DNA from: Coleofasciculus sp. FACHB-T130
GTDB lineage: Bacteria; Cyanobacteriota; Cyanobacteriia; Cyanobacteriales; FACHB-T130
NCBI RefSeq assembly: GCF_014695375.1
Contig: NZ_JACJOG010000050.1
Coordinates: forward strand, 62,001 to 126,000
Direction: 5' to 3'
Length of the DNA: 64,000 bases
Shown here: piece after piece, positions 56,801 through 63,097 of the stretch
Position numbering within the stretch: position 1 is the stretch's first letter
Layout of the letters: each line of letters starts with the position of its first letter
Notes under the pieces: generated by a model
Database searches by the model: none
What the model was told of the DNA's origin: nothing
What the model saw: the letters and a program-made list of their open reading frames with translations, nothing else
Made by a program: the position numbers and the translations under genes

Positions 56801-58559
56801 GATGATTGCCTCGGCTAGCAGTGACGGCACAGTGAAACTCTGGCGTCTAGATGGCACTCTGTTGCAAACCTTTCACGGGCATAGCACTTGGGTCAAGAGT
56901 ATCAGCTTTAGTCCAGATGGTCAGATGATTGCCTCGGCTAGTAAGGACGGCACGGTGAAACTCTGGAATCTTGATGGCACTCAAGTGCAGACCTTTCGGG
57001 CGCATAGCGCATTGATCACTAGCGTCAGCTTTAGTCCAGATGGTCAGATGATTGCCTCGGCTAGTAAGGACGGCACAATGAAACTCTGGAATCTTGATGG
57101 CACTCAAGTGCGAACCTTTATGGGGCATAGCGGTGAGGTTTGGAGTGTCAGCTTCAATCCGGATGGTCAGACACTTGCTTCGACTAGCGATGACGGCACA
57201 GTGAAACTCTGGCGTCTAGATGGCACTCAAGTGCGAACCTTTATGGGACATAGCGGTGAGGTTTGGAGTGTCAGCTTCAATCCGGATGGTCAGACACTTG
57301 CCTCGGCTAGCGGTGACGGCACAGTGAAACTCTGGCGTGTAGATGGCACTCTGTTGCAAACCTTTGTGGGACATAACGATGGGGTCAATAGCCTCAGATT
57401 CAGTCCGGATAGTCAGACACTTGCCTCGACTAGCGATGACCGTACAGTAAAACTCTGGCGTCTAGATGGCACACTCATGCAAACCTTTGTGGGGCATAGC
57501 GGTGGAGTTAGTAGCGTCAACTTCAGTTCCGATGGCAAGATGATTGCCTCGGCAAGTGGTGACGGCACGGTGAAACTCTGGACTCTGGATGGCACTCAAG
57601 TGCCAACCTTTCAGGGACATAACAATGGAGCATGGAGTGTCAGCTTCAGCCCGGATGGGCAGATGATTGCCTCAGCTAGCGGTGACGGCACGCTGAAAAT
57701 ATGGTGTCGAGATGGTACTCAAGTCCAAACTTTTGTGGGGCATAGCGATGAGGTCAAAAGCGTTAGCTTCAGTCCCGATGGTCAGATGATTGCCTCGGCT
57801 AGCGATGACTGTACGGTGAAACTCTGGTGTACAGATGGCACACTCGTGCAAACCTTTGCAGGACATAGCAATGAGGTCTGGAGTGTCAGCTTCAGTCCCG
57901 ATGGTCAAACACTTGCCTCGGCTAGCGATGACTGTACGGTGAAACTCTGGCATACAGATGGCACACTCATGCAAACCTTTGTGGGGCATAGCGCTTGGGT
58001 TAGTAGTGTCAGCTTCAGTCCCGATGGTCAAACACTTGCCTCAGCTAGCCATGACAACACGGTAAAACTCTGGGGTCTGGATGGCCCACTCATGCAAACT
58101 TTTGTGGGGCATAACCGTGAGGTTATGAGCGTCAGCTTCAGTGCCGATGGTCAGATGATTGCCTCGGCTAGCTATGACCGTACAGTGAAACTCTGGCGTA
58201 AAGATGGCACACTCGTGCAAACCTTTGTCGGGCATAGCAAGGGAGTCAGTAGTGTCAGCTTCAGTCCAGATGGTCAAACACTTGCCTCGGCTAGCTATGA
58301 CTGCACAGTGAAACTCTGGGGTCTGGATGGCAGAGAATTGCAAACCTTGGTGGGGCATAGCGCTTGGGTTAGTAGCGTCAGCTTCAGCCCGGATGGTCAG
58401 ACACTTGCCTCGGCTAGTAAGGACGGTACGGTAATTTTGTGGAATTTGAATCTGGAAGATTTACTGGTACGCGGTTGCAACTGGCTGCGGGATTATCTGA
58501 AGACTAATCCAAATGTTAGTGAGAGCGATCGCCATCTCTGTGATGGAATTTGTAATTAG
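53847..58559 (+). CDS. STAND NTPase with TPR-like region and 14 WD40 blades
   Basis: 1570 aa in four parts. Residues 1-~170 form an N-terminal domain I do not recognise (FPLVLWLNDEVLKKLLQLAP), the effector or adaptor position in such proteins. About 213-480 is TPR-like (NLDIALEHYQKGLKLW; WNEAKEFAQKALDVF). About 520-800 is the NTPase, with VIHGQSGVGKSSLVNGG and TVLIFDQFEEFFF. A coiled coil (about 863-915) leads to 14 WD40 repeats of exactly 41 aa, enough for two seven-bladed propellers. STAND proteins sense a ligand and oligomerise; several defend against phage (Avs, NLR-like). The companion ATPase and CAST cargo position support a defence role, which is inference. Confidence 0.85.
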   Translation: MSDPHQPKDVAAYNEDELEGLAWAIEASVGQFKLFLARCNYTSLRSQLVERLQELTTVEIRILELKTSEKTLYARIQAELDSEQPDALMVFGLESVGDLDELLSATNQVREEFRKNFHFPLVLWLNDEVLKKLLQLAPDFESWATTTEFVVATDELVGFLRETAEQFFEVNFTVTLEDCREIKLACQDLQTREQALDLELRAVIESLLGLTEDANYANRNLDIALEHYQKGLKLWQQSNNLERQGKLLKNIAFCYYLKALRHREIDHPDWQSTQHYIRQCLEVLEQAHRPDLVANSILSLGRVLRRLEDWEQLQTLAQKAVQRHLTENKPIELAQDYGFLAEVALAKKHWNEAKEFAQKALDVFSVVPSFQSTSSPGVVYDLPDISVISYDPSRYHFILAQSQQHLDQPQEAIRNLEVAKEVGSPEHDTQLYLDILCCLQKLYFEQKEYSEAFEIKLEQRSIEQQYGFRAFVGAGSIQPQRKAKFALTQVKSQETIAPEITASGRQLDVERLMERIGRNDCKLIVIHGQSGVGKSSLVNGGLLPTLKQKAIGTQDVLPLSMRVYTSWIAELGRLLAEALVEKKIQSTTSLDSVAAILEQLRQNEARNLRTVLIFDQFEEFFFVYTDSVQRREFFEFLGDCLNILAVKVILSLREDYIHYLLECDRLDSMKIIGNDILTKGVRYPLGNFSPDDAKRIIKRLTENSNFHLEPALIEELMRDLAGKLGEVRPIELQVVGAQLQTENITTLVQYRECNPQPKEELVKRYLAEVVKDCGQENQQAAELVLYLLTDENNTRPLKTRAELEVDLKVLAAGLAAEATKLNLILEIFRKSGLVFLLPESPADRYQLVHDYLVSFIRQQQAPGLLAELAQAKQKQKLTEAQLRQALREKEEALRQEQQERQRAAIAEIEALSSLSQALLLSHDQLGALVAGVKAGRKLQQIEVSSESKTLAAGKLWQAVYSVQERNRFHGHSDWVNSVSFSPDGQMIASASSDGTVKLWRLDGTLLQTFHGHSTWVKSISFSPDGQMIASASKDGTVKLWNLDGTQVQTFRAHSALITSVSFSPDGQMIASASKDGTMKLWNLDGTQVRTFMGHSGEVWSVSFNPDGQTLASTSDDGTVKLWRLDGTQVRTFMGHSGEVWSVSFNPDGQTLASASGDGTVKLWRVDGTLLQTFVGHNDGVNSLRFSPDSQTLASTSDDRTVKLWRLDGTLMQTFVGHSGGVSSVNFSSDGKMIASASGDGTVKLWTLDGTQVPTFQGHNNGAWSVSFSPDGQMIASASGDGTLKIWCRDGTQVQTFVGHSDEVKSVSFSPDGQMIASASDDCTVKLWCTDGTLVQTFAGHSNEVWSVSFSPDGQTLASASDDCTVKLWHTDGTLMQTFVGHSAWVSSVSFSPDGQTLASASHDNTVKLWGLDGPLMQTFVGHNREVMSVSFSADGQMIASASYDRTVKLWRKDGTLVQTFVGHSKGVSSVSFSPDGQTLASASYDCTVKLWGLDGRELQTLVGHSAWVSSVSFSPDGQTLASASKDGTVILWNLNLEDLLVRGCNWLRDYLKTNPNVSESDRHLCDGICN
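56748..58469 (+). repeat. Fourteen 123-bp tandem WD40-coding repeats
   Basis: Blade starts fall at exact multiples of 123 bp from 56748 to 58347. The DNA is highly similar between blades (for example GATGGTCAGA with TGATTGCCTCGGC), indicating recent amplification or gene conversion. Confidence 0.93.
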
Positions 58560-58682
58560 GCGAAGCCTGCCGTAGGCAACGCACCAATCACTCACAACAC
58601 GCTCCACCCTATCCCAGAAGCGAGCGGGGAGAAACCCTAACACAGTTGACAAAAGCAGTAATTTGTGAATCTAAACTGGGGA

Positions 58683-58832
58683 GAAGCCGATCGCACCTCT
58701 GACATCGAACTCCAAAAACTCGGACAACGGCTGGCTAAACCTAATGGCGAACCGTGGGAGGAGGGGGAACTGGTGGATATTCGACTGGCTGAGGATTTGA
58801 AGCGGAGACAACAAAAAAGGCGATCGCGCTAA
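58683..58832 (+). pseudogene. Truncated second copy of the RHH gene 3' end
   Basis: In frame it reads SDIELQKLGQRLAKPNGEPW and EEGELVDIRLAEDLKRR, nearly identical to the end of the RHH regulator (52140-52278). The DNA is almost identical over about 100 bp. No 5' part or start is present. It is a direct repeat flanking the AAA-STAND pair. Confidence 0.88.
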
Positions 58833-58884
58833 GTAACTCATGCGATCGCCCAAAAGCAATACAGGTTTTTTACTTCATTAGAGG

Positions 58885-59388
58885 CTACACAGACGCAACA
58901 GGCGTCTTTTTAGAGGATTCCCTAGACTCTAGTGATTGGCGTAACTCAGCCTCATTCTGCACCTCAAGGATTGCCTTACCGATCGGATCAACCGCCTTTA
59001 AAACAAGTTGTCCTTTGTTCTTGCCACTCAATTCAATAACTTTTTCACCCAATTCGTCTGCGGTAAACCAGTAAAGCTTGTTGTTACAAAAAATTAAGTA
59101 TTTACCCAGCAGGGTTGGCTCAAAGTTTTTCTTTCGGAGATACTCAACAACTTTCTTAATCTCCTGCATGGAGAGCTTCTTTCTCAGAGTGGCAATAGTT
59201 CTGAGTTCCAAAATTTGATTCAAGCTGTAGAGTACGGTTGGACGATGACCGTTACCACCAAGCTTGGTGGGTTTGACAATACCAGATTTGTCCAGACGGC
59301 TTAGCTGCCCTGAACTGAGTTCCGTCAAGTCTAAAGCTTGTTGTCTTGTAAATACTCCTTCCATATCTTGCCACCTGCCTTTCGGCAC
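58885..59388 (-). CDS. MerR-type regulator, possible CAST repressor (CvkR-like)
   Basis: A 167-aa protein. A MerR-like winged HTH is visible at residues ~9-75: GVFTRQQALDLTELSSGQLS, RLDKSGIVKPTKL, LYSLNQILELRTIATLRKKL and SMQEIKKVVEYLRKK. The C-terminal half is a small mixed domain without the cysteines of metal-sensing MerR proteins. Type V-K elements often encode a MerR-like repressor (CvkR) of cas12k and the tns genes. This is a candidate, but here it is 10 kb from cas12k rather than beside it. It may equally control the adjacent divergent unit. Confidence 0.65.
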   Translation of the reverse strand: MPKGRWQDMEGVFTRQQALDLTELSSGQLSRLDKSGIVKPTKLGGNGHRPTVLYSLNQILELRTIATLRKKLSMQEIKKVVEYLRKKNFEPTLLGKYLIFCNNKLYWFTADELGEKVIELSGKNKGQLVLKAVDPIGKAILEVQNEAELRQSLESRESSKKTPVASV

Positions 59389-59522
59389 TAACCTCTGCGT
59401 CAGTAATTTAAGACGCAGTTTTCCCTTGTAAGTTCAATATCTCGGTTTTTTATATCTGTAACCATCATATCTGTAATGTGGTTAGCATTATTAGTCTCCT
59501 AGTCGGCAATTTAACCGTTACT

Positions 59523-59564
59523 TTGTTTCGGTTATTGTCAAAACCGAAACAACATAGCTACAAT
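59523..59564 (+). promoter_or_regulatory. Predicted promoter overlapped by an 11-bp inverted repeat
   Basis: TTGTTTCGGTT (59523-59533) and AACCGAAACAA (59542-59552) form a perfect inverted repeat with an 8-nt centre. A -35-like TTGTCA (59535-59540) lies in its centre and a -10-like TACAAT (59559-59564) follows after 18 bp. This looks like a repressor operator on the promoter of the downstream small gene. Confidence 0.55.
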
Positions 59565-59598
59565 GAAAGCGCCTGGAGTTGCAGCTCTAGGCGCTTTC
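59565..59598 (+). repeat. 14-bp hairpin
   Basis: GAAAGCGCCT pairs with AGGCGCTTTC, extended by four more pairs (one G-T) around a 6-nt loop. If transcription starts near 59571 the RNA would contain only part of it. It may instead terminate upstream transcripts. Confidence 0.6.
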
Positions 59599-59602
59599 TT
59601 AA

Positions 59603-59672
59603 AATGCTTGGGGTGTTAACACTTCTTCTGGAAGCCTACCCAAGCATTCTTAAAACGTCAAGGCTTCCAGAA
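59603..59672 (+). ncRNA. Predicted H-type pseudoknot in the leader of the Cas2-like gene
   Basis: Two perfect stems interleave. Stem A pairs AATGCTTGGG (59603-59612) with CCCAAGCATT (59639-59648). Stem B pairs TTCTGGAAGCCT (59626-59637) with AGGCTTCCAGAA (59661-59672). Loop lengths of 13, 1 and 12 nt are sterically reasonable for a classic pseudoknot. The second stem ends just before the GGAGAA ribosome-binding site (59675-59680) of the next gene. Confidence 0.6.
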
Positions 59673-59683
59673 ATGGAGAAAAT

Positions 59684-59953
59684 ATGATCTTGGTGACTTA
59701 TGACCTTAATAGTCCCGGACAAAAATACCAAAGGCTCATTCAGGCAATTAAGTCCATAGGACAGTGGTGCAAATGCTTAGAGTCTACTTGGTTGCTGAAA
59801 ACCAGCCTGACCGCCGAGCAAGTGGCTAGTCGTCTCCGACAGCAGCTTGATAACAATGACCACTTACTGGTTATTGCAGTTAACCCGGATAACATTGGGG
59901 GCTGGTTGCCTCAAGAAGCCTGTAACTGGATTAATAGCGATGTGAATCGTTAG
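59684..59953 (+). CDS. Cas2/SinR-like small ferredoxin-fold protein
   Basis: An 89-aa protein with the beta-alpha-beta start MILVTYDLNSPGQKYQRLIQ, then SIGQWCKCLESTWLLKTSLT and HLLVIAVNPDNIGGWLP. This is the pattern of the Cas2/VapD-like or SinR group of small ferredoxin-fold proteins. It is not a CRISPR adaptation Cas2: no Cas1 is nearby. Relatives include toxins of toxin-antitoxin modules, which makes the structured leader of interest. A good ribosome-binding site (GGAGAA) precedes the ATG. Confidence 0.65.
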   Translation: MILVTYDLNSPGQKYQRLIQAIKSIGQWCKCLESTWLLKTSLTAEQVASRLRQQLDNNDHLLVIAVNPDNIGGWLPQEACNWINSDVNR

Positions 59954-59975
59954 CCCGTCAGTAAGCCAGCAGCCC

Positions 59976-60010
59976 GTAGAGTTAGCCCTTGATTTATCAC
60001 CAAGGGCTTT
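59976..60010. terminator. Terminator between the Cas2-like gene and hsdS
   Basis: AGCCCTTG and CAAGGGCT form a stem with an ATTTATCAC loop, followed by TTTC. It sits between convergent genes. Confidence 0.75.
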
Positions 60011-60024
60011 CTTGTGTTGGTGTC

Positions 60025-61395
60025 CTATTCCAACCCTGGCAAAGTTAGCTGGATGGGTTCTGTGTCTTGCTGTTTTGCTTTCGTGCCAAGATATTCAGCA
60101 GTATCACCCATCATCTGAGTAGCGGCTTTGGCTTCCGCTTCGGCTTTTGCCTGTTCTGCGCCAATCTCTTCTAATAAGACGGATGCAGGCTCATCATTGG
60201 ACTCTTGAGGAGTCAGTTCACCCCGAAAGGCACGATGCAGCAGGGTTTGAAATAAATGCTCTGCTTGGCGATCGCCTTCCCGTTGTTGGGCGCGGAGGCG
60301 TTCAAATTGCTGGACGATTTGGGCAAATTTTTCTTGAAGAGGGAGGGGCGGAACTGACACAGGTAAATCTTTCACATCTCCTACATTTACCCGTTGAACT
60401 GTAGTCCCCATAGAAACCTTTAACAAGTTTTCTTGAGTAGGTGGAGAGTTAAGAAAATGCGTTAAATAAATTGGATTAACTTGGCGTTTATCAGCTCTTA
60501 ACAGCATCATTCTCTGACCTATTGCATACTTGCGATTATCTGCAATATAAGATGCAACACCAAATGAGCCTTCTCTTGCAAAAACAATATCTCCTTGTTC
60601 TGGTTTATTTACATCAGTGAGTTTTTCATACTCTTCTGGTGAAACATAAACTGTATTACCAAACTGAAAAAACCCTGGAACTACATCATTCGTTTTGATT
60701 AATGGAATTCCTTCAGGAACATAAGGAGGAGTGTAATGTTTACAGTCAAATATTTTTAAACAGACTTCACTCAAGGTCATCCTTTCAAAGGACGGCTGTT
60801 GAGCGCCGAACATCTCCAAGAAGACGGATTGCAGGTAGGTGTCGCCCAGTTGTAGGGCGTAGCGTCGGGTGCGTCGGAGTCTGTCGGCTTTTTGTGCGAT
60901 CGCAGCAATCCGCTTTTGTTCTACTAGCGACGGCAGAATAACTTTTAGCGATTTAACAGTCTCTTGATTGATACTAGCTTGGTTTGAAATATTTGCTTTT
61001 GAAAGTAACTCTTGCCTGCTCATGTCACTAGCAAGGTATTGAACCAGAAACCGAGGTATCACTTTAGTTGTATCAACGCGAAAACGCATCATATTAGACT
61101 CATAAACCGTAGGTTCTTCAACCTCACTAACTAATACTGCCTTTCCGACTCCTCCAGGTTTCTTGGAGACGCGATTAATTAAAATATCTCCTCGCAGGAC
61201 TTCATACTTTTTTTGCTCTTTTTCCGTAATCTGAACTCGTCTAGCTTCACTAAAGTCAGCAGTGAATCCTCGATAAAGGCTTTTGATATCAAGTAACAAA
61301 GTACCTGAGCCAATAAATTCTTCAGATTTATAAAGACCGTTAGAAGGTCCAAATGTAATCAAATCTCCGAGTTCATATACATCCATACTGAACAC
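60025..61395 (-). CDS. hsdS: Type I restriction-modification specificity subunit HsdS
   Basis: A 456-aa protein with two target-recognition domains, each followed by the conserved helical spacer. The first repeat ends LPSLVEQKRIAAIAQKADRL and the second PPLPLQEKFAQIVQQFERLR. HsdS sets the bipartite recognition sequence for methylation and cleavage. It follows hsdM by 7 bp on the same strand. The acidic/Gln-rich C-terminal tail after FRGELTPQES is a normal extension. Confidence 0.92.
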   Translation of the reverse strand: MFSMDVYELGDLITFGPSNGLYKSEEFIGSGTLLLDIKSLYRGFTADFSEARRVQITEKEQKKYEVLRGDILINRVSKKPGGVGKAVLVSEVEEPTVYESNMMRFRVDTTKVIPRFLVQYLASDMSRQELLSKANISNQASINQETVKSLKVILPSLVEQKRIAAIAQKADRLRRTRRYALQLGDTYLQSVFLEMFGAQQPSFERMTLSEVCLKIFDCKHYTPPYVPEGIPLIKTNDVVPGFFQFGNTVYVSPEEYEKLTDVNKPEQGDIVFAREGSFGVASYIADNRKYAIGQRMMLLRADKRQVNPIYLTHFLNSPPTQENLLKVSMGTTVQRVNVGDVKDLPVSVPPLPLQEKFAQIVQQFERLRAQQREGDRQAEHLFQTLLHRAFRGELTPQESNDEPASVLLEEIGAEQAKAEAEAKAATQMMGDTAEYLGTKAKQQDTEPIQLTLPGLE

Positions 61396-61402
61396 AATCT
61401 CT

Positions 61403-63094
61403 CTATGCTTCTATGTAGCGCATTAACTCCTGCATTTCCTCTTCCATAACATGCTCTAACTTTAGGAACCTCTCCAGCGTCACTGAGGGCGACTCATAAT
61501 AAGGCTCATCCTGCTCAATCTGACGGTAACGACTCGCTGAAAGGTCGTATTTATTCCCCTTCACCTGCGCCTTCGTCACCCAAAACTGGCGATTCAACTG
61601 ATTGATTTCCGCTTGCAGGGGTGCCATTTGCTCGTGCAGTTGTGCCAGCCGTTGCCTATCGCCTTCCAAAGCGAGGCGGGTTGGCTCATCATCAGCGGGT
61701 GCGATCGCATTCTCAAACGTCAGGCGATTGATTTCCTTGAGCAGTATCAACCGTTCAGCTTTCATCGGTGCAATCTCAGATTTTAACTCACTCAGGCGTT
61801 CCGCTCTTTGAGTCGTGAAATCAGGATTAAACCGATTCTTCCAACAGGTGAGAATATCTGGGATATCATTCTCTGCTACAGGTTGCCGCTTATCATCCAG
61901 CGAAAACCCATCGTGTTCCATGTCATAGAACCAAATCTTGTCCGTCGTACCGCCACGAGTAAACAGCAGCACCGCCGTCGAAACACCCGCATACGGTTTA
62001 AACACCCCAGACGGCATCGACACCACCCCATCCAGGCGATGAGTTTCAATAATCTTCTTGCGAATCTCCTGATGTTGCTTGCTTGAACCAAACAGCACCC
62101 CATCCGGCACAATTACCGCACAGCGTCCCCCCATATCCAACACGCGCTCAATCAGGTGCAAAAATAGCAGTTCCGTCTTCTTACACTTCGTTGGCAGGGT
62201 GGGGTTAATATCCGATTCATCCATCTTCCCCTTAAACGGAGGATTCATCAGCACCACATCCAAGCTTTTCTCATCCTTGAACGACTTAGACAGGGTATCC
62301 ATGTAGAAAAAGCGGGGGTGCTTAATTCCGTGCAGCATCAGGTTCATCGAACCAATCCGCAGCATCGTCATGCCAGAATCATTGTCATAGGCAGTAAACG
62401 CCTCAGTTTGTAAAAACTCCCGTTCTTCGTCACTGAGTAAATCCCCAATTAACTGCGGTTTCCCCTGCTCATCCGGTTCGCTGTGCTGTTCTAGGATGTA
62501 CTCATAGGCATTGACCAAAAACCCACAAGTCCCCGCCGCCAAGTCCCCAATTCGTTCCTTCGGTTTGGGGTCAACCATCTGCACCATCATGCGGATAATA
62601 TGGCGAGGCGTCCGAAACTGTCCGTTACGTCCTGCGGTGTTGAGTTTACTCAGCAGGTACTCGTACAAGTCCCCCTGAACATCCTGATTCTGTCCCGAGA
62701 TTTTCAGCGCATCAATCAGGTTACAGACTTCTATCAACGTCCCCGGTTTGCTGATTTTAAACTCAGCATTCTGCATATACCGCTCAAAAGAACTCCCTTG
62801 AGTTCCCGCCGTCCGCAACCAGGGAAAGACTTCCTCTCGAACGTGCTTCAGCGCCTCGTCTGCTTTAAAGTTAATCCAGTGTGACCAGCGTAATTCTGGC
62901 TTAATTTGCGGTTCAAAGGGTTTATTGCGGCGTTTTGCCTGTTTCTCCCGCTGGTTCTCTGCATCATCCAGGCGTTTGAGGAACAGCAGGTAGGAGAATT
63001 GTTCAATGGAATCCATCGGGTTGGAGAGTCCCGACGACCATAATCTATCCCAAATTTGGTCAACTTGCGATCGCAGTTCAGGGTCAGTGAGCAT
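61403..63094 (-). CDS. hsdM: Type I restriction-modification DNA methyltransferase HsdM
   Basis: A 563-aa N6-adenine methyltransferase. The N-terminal HsdM helical domain (QVDQIWDRLWSSG) is followed by the SAM-binding motif GDLAAGTCGFLVNAYEYI and the catalytic motif VVLMNPPFKGK. The C-terminal helical region ends beside HsdS. The restriction subunit hsdR is not in the window; with the strand order seen, it could lie upstream beyond 64000. The cargo position in the CAST suggests phage or plasmid exclusion. Confidence 0.94.
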   Translation of the reverse strand: MLTDPELRSQVDQIWDRLWSSGLSNPMDSIEQFSYLLFLKRLDDAENQREKQAKRRNKPFEPQIKPELRWSHWINFKADEALKHVREEVFPWLRTAGTQGSSFERYMQNAEFKISKPGTLIEVCNLIDALKISGQNQDVQGDLYEYLLSKLNTAGRNGQFRTPRHIIRMMVQMVDPKPKERIGDLAAGTCGFLVNAYEYILEQHSEPDEQGKPQLIGDLLSDEEREFLQTEAFTAYDNDSGMTMLRIGSMNLMLHGIKHPRFFYMDTLSKSFKDEKSLDVVLMNPPFKGKMDESDINPTLPTKCKKTELLFLHLIERVLDMGGRCAVIVPDGVLFGSSKQHQEIRKKIIETHRLDGVVSMPSGVFKPYAGVSTAVLLFTRGGTTDKIWFYDMEHDGFSLDDKRQPVAENDIPDILTCWKNRFNPDFTTQRAERLSELKSEIAPMKAERLILLKEINRLTFENAIAPADDEPTRLALEGDRQRLAQLHEQMAPLQAEINQLNRQFWVTKAQVKGNKYDLSASRYRQIEQDEPYYESPSVTLERFLKLEHVMEEEMQELMRYIEA

Positions 63095-63097
63095 TTT

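Noticed and set aside
56847-58358. Several antisense frames under the WD40 region
   Set aside because: They are periodic mirror images of the repeats (for example recurring LTIGTEAD), a by-product of the 123-bp tandem repeats.
59478-59687. 69-codon frame before the Cas2-like gene
   Set aside because: It covers the promoter, hairpin and pseudoknot, and overlaps the next start; the structure explains the sequence better.
59684-59953. CRISPR adaptation Cas2
   Set aside because: No cas1 or other adaptation gene nearby, V-K systems normally lack adaptation genes, and the protein is closer to the SinR/VapD-like group.
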